Part shown: positions 7,739-15,659 of the stretch, one piece after another | How positions within the stretch are numbered: the first letter of the stretch is position 1 | Layout: each line of letters opens with the position of its first letter | From: Micromonospora inyonensis | Lineage (GTDB): Bacteria; Actinomycetota; Actinomycetes; Mycobacteriales; Micromonosporaceae | Reading direction: 5' to 3' | DNA: 64,000 nucleotides | Assembly (NCBI RefSeq): GCF_900091415.1 | Contig: NZ_FMHU01000002.1 | Coordinates: 3,286,001-3,350,000 of the forward strand | The notes under the pieces: generated by a model | What the model saw: only the letters and a program-made list of their open reading frames with translations | What the model was told of the DNA's origin: nothing | The model's database searches: none | Made by a program: the position numbers and the translations under genes

Positions 7739-7978
7739 TGCCCTGTGTCAAGCCGCCACTTGATGATCTTGTTTGAGCAGGTGTTGGAGGGCTCGGTGGC
7801 GGTCCGGGTCGTAGGGGGTGTTGGTGGTCCAGCACTTCCAGATGATGTCCAGCCAGGCGCGGGCCAGGATACGGACCGCGTGGGGATGGTCGTGGCCGCG
7901 GGCTCGGGCTCGTTGGTAGAGGTCGGCGGCCCAGGGGTTGGCGTGGCGGCTGTCACCGGCAAAGTCGCAGACGGCGTC
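7739..7978 (-). mobile_element. IS110-family element, transposase C-terminal fragment
   Basis: The minus strand encodes the last 75-80 residues of an IS110-type transposase: CDFAGDSRHANPWAAD, then RARARGHDHPHAVRILARAW and the tail ending HQVAA at the stop at 7748. The 5' part of the element is gone; homology stops near 7978, where reverse-transcriptase sequence begins on the opposite strand. Its outer end abuts codon 28 of the XRE gene, which is the likely original insertion site. IS110 elements carry no long terminal repeats, and none are seen. Confidence 0.75.
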
Positions 7979-7979
7979 G

Positions 7980-9035
7980 CCGCAGGGTGGGGTGATCAGC
8001 CCGTTGCTCATGAACGTTGCTCTGCACGGCATGGAGGCCGCCGCCGGGGTCCGCTACCACGTCACCGGCACCCGTGCCGGACAGACGGTGGATGGCTGCC
8101 CGGTGGTGGTCCGCTACGCTGACGATCTTCTCGCGCTGTGCCACTCCCGTGAGCAGGCCGAGCAGGTCAAGGCGCGGCTGGGGGCGTGGTTGACGCCCAG
8201 GGGTCTGGTCTTCAACGAGGACAAGACCCGCATCCTGCACCTGAGTGAAGGTGTGGATTTCCTGAGCTTCAATATTCGCCGCTACTCCAACGGCAAGCTG
8301 CTGACCAAGCCGAGCAACGATGCGTCGCGGCGGATCCAGAAACGGCTGTCCACCGAGGTGAGGGCCCTTCGAGGGCCGAACGCCGACGCGGTGATCGGAA
8401 GGCTCAACCCGATCATCAACGGGTGGGCCGCCTACTACCGGATCGGGGTGTCCAAACGCGCCTTCGGCGCGCTGGACGCCCACCTGTGGAAACCGACCTA
8501 CAAGTGGGCCAGGTCCACACACCCGAACAAGGCGAAGCGCTGGGTGACCACCCGGTACTTCGGCGAGTTCAACCCGGCCAGGCGTGACAAGTGGGTGTTC
8601 GGAAGCCGGGACACTGGCTTCTACCTGCGTAAGTTCGCCTGGACACCGATCGTCCGGCACCGGATGGTCGCAGGAACGGCGTCTCCGGACGATCCACGCC
8701 TGACTGACTACTGGCACCAGCGGCGACGCCGCAACCCTCCCCCGATCGGCACGATCACGCTGCGGCTCCTACGAGCCCAGCAAGGCCGATGCCCGATCTG
8801 TCGAGGGCTGCTGCTCCACGCCGAGCACGAACCACAGTCCCCCCACGAATGGGAACAGTGGCTCACCGCCACCCGCACGGCGATCCGCAAACACGCGGTC
8901 ACCGCCCGGGGTGCCGGCACACCGGACGAACGCGCCGCAACCCGACTCATACACACCTCCTGCCACCGCCGGATCACCAACGGCGGCAACAGGACAGCGC
9001 AGCCACCTGCCCGCAAGCCTTCAGGGTTCGCCTGA
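7980..9035 (+). pseudogene. Group II intron reverse transcriptase/maturase, N-terminally truncated
   Basis: An open frame of about 350 codons begins inside the RT palm at PQGGVISPLLMNVALHGME and contains the catalytic VVRYADDLLALC motif. The maturase X/thumb region follows (RLNPIINGWAAYYR), then an HNH nuclease domain with CPIC...H...HTSCHRR in the last 100 residues. Fingers and the first palm Asp motif are absent. The stop TGA (9033-9035) overlaps the first bases of domain V, a compact arrangement known in this class. The remaining protein cannot be an active RT, although the HNH module is complete. Confidence 0.85.
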
Positions 9036-9068
9036 GCCGGCTGCCTGGAAATCGGGCACGGCCGGTTC
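9034..9068 (+). ncRNA. Group II intron domain V (with domain VI to 9109)
   Basis: The 35-base sequence starts GAGCCGGCTGCC, has a GGAAAT-containing bend and closes with GGCCGGTTC. It folds as the catalytic domain V hairpin, including the AGC triad near its 5' side. Directly after it, CCCCGGCGCA-GCAA-TGCGCCGGGG forms the upper stem of domain VI. The following CTACCC leaves an A available as the branch-point nucleotide. Confidence 0.8.
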
Positions 9069-9109
9069 TGAGGGGGCCCCGGCGCAGCAATGCGCCGGGG
9101 CTACCCGAC

Positions 9110-10084
9110 GAACGCGGTGTCCGCACCCTCGACCGCCTCCCCATGATTGAAACAGTCGCCGCCGCCCTCGGCGTCGCGCCCGGCATCCTGCTCGGCCGGC
9201 GCGTCCAGCGCGCACCCGCCACCGACGCCACCACCGCCATCGAACGCGTCCGCGAAGCCCTCGCCAGCTACCACACCCCCGGCACCGCCAACCGCGACCG
9301 GCCGCCGTCCGTCGCCGCCCTCGACCACCAGGTCGGATACGCCTGCTCGGCATACCGCCACGCCCACCACGCCCAGGTCCTCAGGATGCTGCCCGACCTG
9401 CTCGCCGCCGCCCGTCCCGCCCACCACCCGACCCCGACAGCCGGCGCTCTTCTCCTGGTACGCGTCTACCGGCTCACCGCCCAGACGCTGGTCAAGCTCG
9501 GTGAGCCGCACCTCGCCTGGCTCGCCGCCGACCGGGCCATGACCACCGCAGCCGGGGACCCGTGCCGCACCGCCCTGGCCGCCGTCCCCCTGGCCCAGGC
9601 GCTGCGCACGCTCCACCGGGGCCGGCTGGCGCTGACCGTCGCCACCACCGCCGTATGCCCCCTCGACCTGACCCCGCACCGCGAATCCCCGCCGGACCAC
9701 CTCGCCCTGGCCGGGACGCTCCTCACCGAAGCCGCCCTCGCCGCCGCCACCTGCGGCGACCCTGCCGCCGTGGACGACCTCACCGACCGCGCCGCCCACC
9801 TCGCCGTCACCCTGCACCACCGCGCCACCACCACCGACGCCTGGCATCGGCTACCCGCCGAACACCGCGCCGCCCACCTCATCGACATCACCCGAGCCCA
9901 CCTCGACCTCGGCGACCACCGCGCCGCCGGCCGCGCCCTGCTCACCGCCGACCAGATCGCCCCCGCCGAGGTACGCCTCCGACCCGCCGCCCACACCATC
10001 CTGACCGTCGTACTCCGCGCCGGCCCCACCCCGGCCGACCTCACCCGCCTCGCCGCCACCATCGGCCTGGCCGTGTCACCGTGA
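9110..10084 (+). pseudogene. XRE-family regulator, 3' part of the disrupted gene
   Basis: The frame resumes at ERGVRTLDRLPMIETVAAALGV, the end of an XRE helix-turn-helix, and runs to a normal stop at 10084. It gives about 324 codons of the TPR-like C-terminal half, with repeated Ala-rich helices and the block LPAEHRAAHLIDITRAHLDLGD. An ATG at 9143 could in theory start a protein without the HTH. The same C-terminal block is found in the partial gene at 63710-64000, so the two are paralogues. Regulators of this type often sit in secondary-metabolite or differentiation loci of actinomycetes. Confidence 0.85.
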
Positions 10085-10128
10085 CGGGCCGGCGCGGGAA
10101 TGGTGGCGGGGGTTTCGCGCGCGCCCGG

Positions 10129-10929
10129 TCAGGCCGGGGTGAGGTCGAGGTCCACGACGACCGGGTAGTGGTCGGAGGCGTACTCGGTCGCGCCGCCCCG
10201 CACCACCCGGCAGTCCCGCGCCAGCGCGGCCAGCTCGGGCGTGCCGAACAGGTAGTCCAGGCGCATTCCGGAGAACTCGGCGCCCCCGTCGTACCGGGTC
10301 GGGGCGGTCTCCGGTTTCCCCGACCCGGCGTGGGTGAACAGGTCGACCAGCCCGGCCCGGTGCAGTCGGGCCACCGCGCGAGTCTCCACCGTGCCGTCGC
10401 GGCGCAGGTGCCGCCGTTGGTACGCGGCCGGCAGCCGGGCGATCCGCGCGGTGTGGTCGACGCCCGGTTCGAGGGTGTTCAGGTCCCCGGCGAGCAGCGC
10501 CGACTCCCCCGGTGCCCGGCGCAGCGCGGCGGCCAGCCAACCCGCCTCCAGCAGACGTCGCCGCCCGCAGTACGGGTCGAGGTGGGCGCTGACGACGGTG
10601 AACGGCCCGGCCTCGGCGGTGGCCAGGGTGACCCGCTGCGCGGCGTGGTGGAACGGCCGGCGTACCGGGGCGGCGGAGAGCACCCGCCACGGCGGGCGGA
10701 CCAGCACCGCCACCGGCTGGCCGAACCAGCTCCGGGCCAGGTGCACCCGCATGCCGACCGCGTCGCCGAAGCGCTCCGCCACGTCGGCCGCGTCGAAGCC
10801 GCGCAGCTCCTGGAGGGCCAGGACGTCCGGCCACTGGTCGCCGACGACCCGGACCAGCCGGTCCCGGCGGTCGGGGCCGGTGCGGTCCCGACCGCCGGTC
10901 CGGATGTTCCAGGTCATCACCCGCAGCAT
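10129..10929 (-). CDS. Endonuclease/exonuclease/phosphatase (EEP) family protein
   Basis: A 266-residue DNase I-like fold protein with the metal and catalytic motifs in order: MTWNIRTGG at the N-terminus, LALQELRGF (metal Glu), VVSAHLDPY (catalytic His), LLAGDLNTLEP (Asp/Asn), MRLDYLFGT and YASDHYPVVVDL (final Asp-His). Members cleave phosphodiesters in nucleic acids, sphingomyelin or inositol phosphates. With no signal peptide and with lipid-phosphate genes upstream, a lipid or headgroup substrate is possible but unproven. It is the last gene of a five-gene minus-strand series and starts 6 bp after the PAP2 gene. Confidence 0.85.
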   Translation of the reverse strand: MLRVMTWNIRTGGRDRTGPDRRDRLVRVVGDQWPDVLALQELRGFDAADVAERFGDAVGMRVHLARSWFGQPVAVLVRPPWRVLSAAPVRRPFHHAAQRVTLATAEAGPFTVVSAHLDPYCGRRRLLEAGWLAAALRRAPGESALLAGDLNTLEPGVDHTARIARLPAAYQRRHLRRDGTVETRAVARLHRAGLVDLFTHAGSGKPETAPTRYDGGAEFSGMRLDYLFGTPELAALARDCRVVRGGATEYASDHYPVVVDLDLTPA

Positions 10930-10935
10930 CGCGGC

Positions 10936-12426
10936 TCAGTCGACCCGGCCGGCCTTGGCCAACTCGTCGTCGAGGGTGTGCACGTCCTCGGACTCGATCG
11001 CCGGTCGGTTGCCCTCGGCCAGGTCGGCGTTGGGGCGGACCACCCAGTAGAGGATGCCCACCCAGCACGCGGTGAGCATCATCGCGCCCATGAAGTCGGT
11101 GGGGTGGTGCATGCCCCGGTACATCCGGGAGATCGCCACCCCGACCGGCATGACCACGGCGAGCCCGACGAACACCCAGCGCCACCAGCGGTCGGTACGC
11201 GGGAACACGACGATCGCGATGGCCACCCAGAGGCAGAGCGTCGCGGCGATGTGGCCGGACGGGAAGGACGAGGTGGGCATCGGCCCGTCCAGGTTCTCGA
11301 TCGGTGGGCGGGGCCGGTCCACCGCCGCCGCGCTGGCCAGGAAGAGGCTCAGCTCACCGAACATGGTCAGCGCCACGAAGAGCACCGGTCGCCAGCGCCG
11401 CCAGACGGCCAGCACCAGGGGGCAGAAGACCAGCGAGATCAGCAGGATGGCGTGGGTGTCGCCGACCTTGCTCCACCAGTGGCTGACCTCGTCCCGGCCC
11501 GGGGTGCGCTGCTCGTCGAACCAGTTCGGCACGGCGGTGTCCAGGGCGGCGAAGAAGGTGCCGTCCGCGTGGTGGCTGACGAAGGTGCCGAAGGCGTAGA
11601 GCACCCCGAGCACCAGCACCCAGCCGATGATCAGCTCGGCCACGCCGGCCCGGGGGTGGGGCAGCAGCCGCTCCTCGTCGGGCGCGGGCGCGACGTCGCG
11701 GGCGGCCTCCGGTTCCAGGCCCTCCTCCAGCGGTACGGCGGGACGGCCGCGCTCCAGACGCCAGAGCCGGAAGGCGTACGCGGTGACGCCGAGCCAGGCC
11801 GCGCCGAGCAACCAGGCCCCGAGCACGTCGGAGACGAAGTGCACGCCGAGCGCGATCCGGGTGAAGCCGATCAGGGCGACGACCAGGGCGGTGAGCGCGA
11901 CAGCCGGCTTGCGCCACCGGTGGGACATGGCGGGCAGGAAGACCAGCAGCAGCGCCCCGTACGCCACCATCGAGCCGAGCGCGTGACCGCTGGGGAAGCT
12001 CTCCCCGGAGTAGCTGCCGATGCGTACCTCGACCTCGGGCCGCAGCCGGTCGACCAGCGCCTTGAGTGTCGGGTCGAGGATGAGCGCACCGGCTCCGGTG
12101 ACCAGCAGGTAGACGGCGAGGCGTCCCTGTCGGCGGATCAGCAGGCCGACCACCGCCACCGACACCAGCCAGAGGATCACCGCCAGGCCGCCGAGGTCGG
12201 TGATCGCGTTCAACACGGTGACCAGCGGGCCGTGCGGCGAGACCTGCTCGTTGAGCCACTCGGCGATCCCGTGGTCGACGTCGTAGAGGGGCGTCCACCG
12301 GCTGCGGACCAGCACGAGCAGCACCCCGAAGCCGACCCCCGCACCGAGCACCAGGGCCAGACCGGCGAGGCTACGTTCGGTGAAGTGTCCCAGGGGTCGA
12401 CGCAGAACATCTCTCACCTCGGCCAC
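10936..12426 (-). CDS. Membrane protein with two PAP2 phosphatase domains
   Basis: A 496-residue integral membrane protein. Two type-2 phosphatidic acid phosphatase domains follow one another. The first has KALVDRLRP, SFPSGHALG and RIALGVHFVSDVLGA. The second has VDRPRPP, SSFPSGHIAATL and SRMYRGMHHPTDFMGA. Both keep the catalytic His and the Ser-Gly-His motif, so both may be active. Single-domain PAP2 proteins are usually 200-250 residues, so this is a tandem fusion. GTG at 12426 is chosen because GGGAGG lies 6-11 nt upstream. It probably dephosphorylates undecaprenyl or diacylglycerol phosphates, in keeping with the lipid kinase two genes upstream. Confidence 0.88.
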   Translation of the reverse strand: MAEVRDVLRRPLGHFTERSLAGLALVLGAGVGFGVLLVLVRSRWTPLYDVDHGIAEWLNEQVSPHGPLVTVLNAITDLGGLAVILWLVSVAVVGLLIRRQGRLAVYLLVTGAGALILDPTLKALVDRLRPEVEVRIGSYSGESFPSGHALGSMVAYGALLLVFLPAMSHRWRKPAVALTALVVALIGFTRIALGVHFVSDVLGAWLLGAAWLGVTAYAFRLWRLERGRPAVPLEEGLEPEAARDVAPAPDEERLLPHPRAGVAELIIGWVLVLGVLYAFGTFVSHHADGTFFAALDTAVPNWFDEQRTPGRDEVSHWWSKVGDTHAILLISLVFCPLVLAVWRRWRPVLFVALTMFGELSLFLASAAAVDRPRPPIENLDGPMPTSSFPSGHIAATLCLWVAIAIVVFPRTDRWWRWVFVGLAVVMPVGVAISRMYRGMHHPTDFMGAMMLTACWVGILYWVVRPNADLAEGNRPAIESEDVHTLDDELAKAGRVD

Positions 12427-12503
12427 GGCAGCCTCCCTTTTCGCCTCTGGCGTGCGGCTGTACCCGATCGGCCGGTTCGGTACACCCGCTGCGGGGCCGG
12501 GTG

Positions 12504-13505
12504 TCAGAGTGCGGTCATCTCCCCGGTGTCGTGGATCTGCTCCCGGTGGGCCTCCGGCTCCCAGAGGTCGGGCTGGGCGGGCTCCTGCACACCGATGCGT
12601 AGCGCCTCGAGCTGGGCGGCGAAGGCCAGCCCGCCGAAGAGCGCCATGCCGGTGAGGTTGGCCCAGATCAGCAGCGCCATCATCCCGGTCAGTGGCCCGT
12701 ACGTCTGCCCGAAGTTGTCGCCGAAGGCCACGTAGGCGGCGAGCAGCAGGCTGGCCAGCCACCAGAGCACGGTGGCGATGGCCGCGCCGAGGAAGAGCCA
12801 GGACAGGCCGGGCTGCTTGCGGCGGGGCGCGTGCCGGAACAGCACCGCGACGGCGAGGACGATCAGGCCGAGGCTGAGCGGCCAGCGCAGCACGGTGAAG
12901 ACGTTGTGCGCGGTGTCGCCCCAGGCGTAGTGCCGGCGTACCGAGTCGGCCAGCGCGCCACCACCGACCAGGATGAGAAAGCCCACCAACGCCGGCAGGC
13001 CGGCGGTGACGGCGAGCACGGCGGCCCGCAGGTACTTCCACAGCGCCGGGCGGTCCCGCTCGACGCCGTAGATCCGGTTCGCACCCCGCTCGATCTGGGC
13101 CATGGTGGAGGTCAACGCCACCAGCCCGGTCAGTAGACCCAGGGTCAGCGCCAGCTCGCCGGCCCGCTCGGTGCGCTCCCGGTCGCTGAGCAGTTCCCTG
13201 ACCATCTCGTCGCTCGCGCCGGGGCTGAGGGCGAGCACGGTGTCCGCCACCACCTCGCCGCCCTCCTCGACGCCGAGTTCGCTGATCAGGCCGGTGAGCG
13301 CGATCATGAACGGGACCACGGCGAGGCAGAGCTGGAAGGCCAGGGCGCGGGAGTGGCTGAAGCCGTCGCCGTAGCGGAACCGGACGAAGGCGTCCCGCAG
13401 CAGGCACCACCCGCCCTCGCGGCGCAGGGTGTGCCAGGCGTCGTCGGCGGAGAGTTCCTCGTCCGCCATCAGCCGGGTCTCGGGGACGATCCGGGTGCTA
13501 CTCAC
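12504..13505 (-). CDS. YihY/virulence factor BrkB family membrane protein
   Basis: A 333-residue inner-membrane protein with about six transmembrane helices and the family pattern: DGFSHSRALAFQLCLAVVPFMIAL near residue 50, a long loop, NRIYGVE, and GQTYGPLTGMMALLIWANLTGMALF near the C-terminus. The GTG at 13505 is preferred because AGGAGG lies 6-11 nt before it; it overlaps the end of the lipid-kinase gene by 8 bp. Once mistaken for RNase BN, YihY proteins have more recently been proposed to take part in anionic phospholipid transport. That fits the neighbouring lipid genes, but it is inference. Confidence 0.85.
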   Translation of the reverse strand: MSSTRIVPETRLMADEELSADDAWHTLRREGGWCLLRDAFVRFRYGDGFSHSRALAFQLCLAVVPFMIALTGLISELGVEEGGEVVADTVLALSPGASDEMVRELLSDRERTERAGELALTLGLLTGLVALTSTMAQIERGANRIYGVERDRPALWKYLRAAVLAVTAGLPALVGFLILVGGGALADSVRRHYAWGDTAHNVFTVLRWPLSLGLIVLAVAVLFRHAPRRKQPGLSWLFLGAAIATVLWWLASLLLAAYVAFGDNFGQTYGPLTGMMALLIWANLTGMALFGGLAFAAQLEALRIGVQEPAQPDLWEPEAHREQIHDTGEMTAL

Positions 13506-14502
13506 GGCGTGCCTCCTCGACCCGCTGTTCACCCCGCTCCGCCACCGCGTCCGCGTCGTCGGCCAGGTCGGGTGCCTGCGCCGGACGCGGTACGCAGAGC
13601 CACAGCGACCCGGGGCGGATCTCCGCCCGCAGCACCCGGCCGGGTTCGATGAGGTCGCCGTCGAGTTCCCGGGGCTGCGCCCGGTTGCTGGTGATCTCGA
13701 CGTGCCGCCCCCGGAAGACCTCCATCCGGGGCACCCGACCGCGGCGGCGCATCACCGCCCACCCCAGCGCCAGCCAATGCCGCAGCGTACGCGGGGTGAG
13801 TACGGCGACGTCGAGGTAGCCGTCGTCCGGTTCGGCCTCGGTCAGCAGGGTCACCCCGCCCTGGAGCCGCCCCACGTTGGCGACCAGCACCGAGCGGGCG
13901 CGGCGGCGCACCGGGGGCCGGTCGTCGATGCGGATGCTGACCTTCATCGGACGGTCACGCAGGTGGCGGGCGGCGCCCACCACGTACGCGGGCCAGCCGA
14001 TGCGGGCCTTCGTGGTCTCGGAGGTGTCGGCGAGCATCTGGGCGTCGAAGCCCATGCCGGCCATCACCACGAAGTGGTGCTCGTCGACGGCGCCCACGTC
14101 GAGGCGGCGGCGACCCCGCTCGACGGCGACCTCCAGCCCGGCGGCGAGGTCGCCGGAGAGACCGAGGTTCGCCGCCAGCAGGTTGCCGGTGCCCTGCGGG
14201 AGCACGGCCAGGGCCACCTCGGTGCCGACCAGAGCGCTCACGCAGGACATCACGGTCCCGTCACCGCCGCAGGCGAAGACGACGTCCACACCGGCAGCGA
14301 CGGCCTTCTCGGTCTGGCCGCGGCCCGGGTCCTCGACGGTGGTCTCGTACCAGAGCGGCTCGGGCCAGCCCGCGGCGGTCAGGGTCTCGTCGACGATGCG
14401 CCGCAGCTCGTCGAGATCGGCGACCTTGACCGGGTTGACCACCACGGCGGAGCGCAGCCCGCCCTGGTCCGCGTCGTGCCGTCCGCCCTCTCCAGCATCC
14501 AC
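13498..14502 (-). CDS. Diacylglycerol kinase family lipid kinase
   Basis: A 334-residue DAGK_cat protein. SAVVVNPVKV opens the domain, VVFACGGDGTVMSC carries the GGDGT nucleotide-binding loop, and VLPQGTGNLLAANLGL and MAGMGFDAQML follow. Family members phosphorylate diacylglycerol or related lipids in the membrane. The start is uncertain: GTG 14502 gives a normal N-terminus, while ATG 14562 adds 20 residues with no Shine-Dalgarno for either. It leads the operon of YihY, double PAP2 and EEP genes, an apparent lipid phosphorylation/dephosphorylation set. Confidence 0.82.
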   Translation of the reverse strand: MDAGEGGRHDADQGGLRSAVVVNPVKVADLDELRRIVDETLTAAGWPEPLWYETTVEDPGRGQTEKAVAAGVDVVFACGGDGTVMSCVSALVGTEVALAVLPQGTGNLLAANLGLSGDLAAGLEVAVERGRRRLDVGAVDEHHFVVMAGMGFDAQMLADTSETTKARIGWPAYVVGAARHLRDRPMKVSIRIDDRPPVRRRARSVLVANVGRLQGGVTLLTEAEPDDGYLDVAVLTPRTLRHWLALGWAVMRRRGRVPRMEVFRGRHVEITSNRAQPRELDGDLIEPGRVLRAEIRPGSLWLCVPRPAQAPDLADDADAVAERGEQRVEEARRE

Positions 14503-14593
14503 GGCGCAAGTGTGCAGCAATGTGGCGTCGGCAGCGACCCGGCGGAGCCCGTCGTCGCACATGCCACAGGAGGTTTCGGAAACCGGGCGGTGG

Positions 14594-15157
14594 TCAGGCC
14601 ACCGCCCGCACCGCCGCCTCGACCCGGCGGCGCAGGTCACGCAGCTCGACGCCGGCCTCGTGGAGGACCTGCGCGGCCACCCCGTCGCCCTCCCGGAGCA
14701 GGCCGAGGAGGATGTGCTCGGTGCCGATGTGCCGGTGGCGCAGGTGCAGCGCCTCCCGCAGGGCCAGTTCGAGCACCTTCTTCGCGCGGGGCGTGAACGG
14801 ACCGGCGACCTGCCGGCGCCACCAGCCCCGCCTGCGCGGGGGCACCGGCCGGCGGAGCGCGCCCGGCCCGAACGACTCCTCGATCCGGGCCTCGATGGCG
14901 GCGAGGTCGATGCCGATCTGCCGCAGCGCGGCGGCGTCGGCCTCCCCGAGGACCGCGCTCCGGTCGACGTACCCGGCGATCCGGGCCCGCAGGTCGTCGG
15001 CGTGGACGCCGCCATCGGCGAGCACCCGGGTCGCCAGGGCGTCCGGATCGGCGAGGAGGGCCAGGAGCAGGTGCCGGGTGCCCACCGACTCCCGGCCGGC
15101 CTCCTCCCGGGCCCGCCGGACCACCTCGCGCGACCGGGCGGTGAACCGTTCGAACAT
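14594..15157 (-). CDS. Clp N-terminal (double Clp-R repeat) protein without ATPase
   Basis: A 188-residue protein made of two Clp N repeats (FTARSREVVRRAREEAGRESVGTRHLLLALL near residue 4, and FTPRAKKVLELALREALHLRHRHIGTEHILLGLL near residue 100), the substrate or adaptor-binding domain of ClpA/ClpC. There is no AAA+ domain, so it is a stand-alone Clp-N protein of the kind seen in actinobacteria. Its ATG overlaps the stop of the upstream HTH gene (TGATG), which means translational coupling. It may act as a decoy or adaptor for ClpC, or be the output of the HTH regulator. Confidence 0.85.
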   Translation of the reverse strand: MFERFTARSREVVRRAREEAGRESVGTRHLLLALLADPDALATRVLADGGVHADDLRARIAGYVDRSAVLGEADAAALRQIGIDLAAIEARIEESFGPGALRRPVPPRRRGWWRRQVAGPFTPRAKKVLELALREALHLRHRHIGTEHILLGLLREGDGVAAQVLHEAGVELRDLRRRVEAAVRAVA

Positions 15158-15393
15158 CACGCCTCCCAGGAGTGATCGACCGCCGGACGCCCGGCGTGCT
15201 TCTTGTGGACCGCCTGCCGGCTGACCTCGAGCGCGTCGGCGATCTCCTGCCAGGACCAACCCGCCCGTCGGGCGTTGTCCACCTGGACCACCTCCAACCG
15301 CTCCAGCAGCCGGCGCAGGGCGAGCACGGCCCGCAGCCCGACCCGGGGGTCGGCGCTGCCGGCCGCGGCCGCGAGTTCCGTCGCCTGACTCAT
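15157..15393 (-). CDS. Small helix-turn-helix protein upstream of the Clp-N gene
   Basis: A 78-residue protein. The second half is an HTH (GWSWQEIADALEVSRQAVHKKHAGR), preceded by an Ala/Leu-rich helix. The ATG at 15393 lies 6 nt after a TAGATT -10 box, so the mRNA is probably leaderless. Two TTGAC palindromes cover the promoter, suggesting autoregulation of this two-gene unit with the Clp-N protein. Such HTH/Clp-N pairs are widespread in actinobacteria, but I know of no defined role. Confidence 0.8.
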   Translation of the reverse strand: MSQATELAAAAGSADPRVGLRAVLALRRLLERLEVVQVDNARRAGWSWQEIADALEVSRQAVHKKHAGRPAVDHSWEA

Positions 15394-15395
15394 GC

Positions 15396-15440
15396 TGTCA
15401 ATCTACGTTGACAGCCTCCCGTTCGTCAACTGCGGTTGAC
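15396..15440 (-). promoter_or_regulatory. Promoter with two operator palindromes
   Basis: On the minus strand TTGACG (15429-15424) and TAGATT (15405-15400) are spaced 18 bp apart, a near-ideal promoter. TGTCAA-N6-TTGACA (15396-15413) and GTCAAC-TGCG-GTTGAC (15425-15440) are two dyads sharing the half site GTCAA. One covers the -10 box and the other the -35 box. They are probably bound by the small HTH protein itself. Confidence 0.7.
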
Positions 15441-15514
15441 AGAGCAACGCCGGAACCCGGGCCCGCACCGGCTGGACGGTGCGCGGGGGCTTCCCGGACG
15501 GGCAGCTTGGTAGG

Positions 15515-15556
15515 AGGGGTCCCCTGCTACCGCTTTTTGTCGAGCAGGGGACCCCT
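15515..15556. repeat. Long hairpin with GGGGTCCCC arms
   Basis: AGGGGTCCCCTGCT and AGCAGGGGACCCCT form a perfect 14-bp stem around a 14-base loop containing five T. It lies between the divergent HTH and stress-protein genes, so it is not an obvious terminator for either. Hairpins of this look recur in Micromonospora-type genomes as I remember them, so it may be a dispersed repeat. Confidence 0.6.
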
Positions 15557-15659
15557 GCAAACACCCCAGCCGCCCGCCCGGTTCCGTCGACTCGCCCCGA
15601 CGGCGGCGACCACGCCACTACTGTCGGCCATGACAGGGTGACGGTCGGGAGGTGACACG

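Larger units (their letters stand above)
7979..9109 (+). mobile_element. Group II intron, 5'-truncated, 3' end intact
   Basis: This segment holds the second half of an intron-encoded reverse transcriptase, RNA domain V (9034-9068) and a domain VI-like hairpin, and ends in CCCGAC at 9109. The XRE coding frame resumes precisely at GAA (9110), giving E-R-G-V-R as expected after ...DKV. This marks the 3' splice boundary. RNA domains I to III and the N-terminal half of the enzyme are missing, so it cannot splice or move on its own. The left boundary is a fusion with the IS110 fragment. Confidence 0.85.

Noticed and set aside
9562..12735. Long plus-strand open frame of more than 1000 codons
   Set aside because: Shadow of the XRE, EEP and PAP2 genes in a GC-rich frame; composition is Arg/Pro/His-rich with no domain, and real motif-bearing genes occupy the opposite strand.
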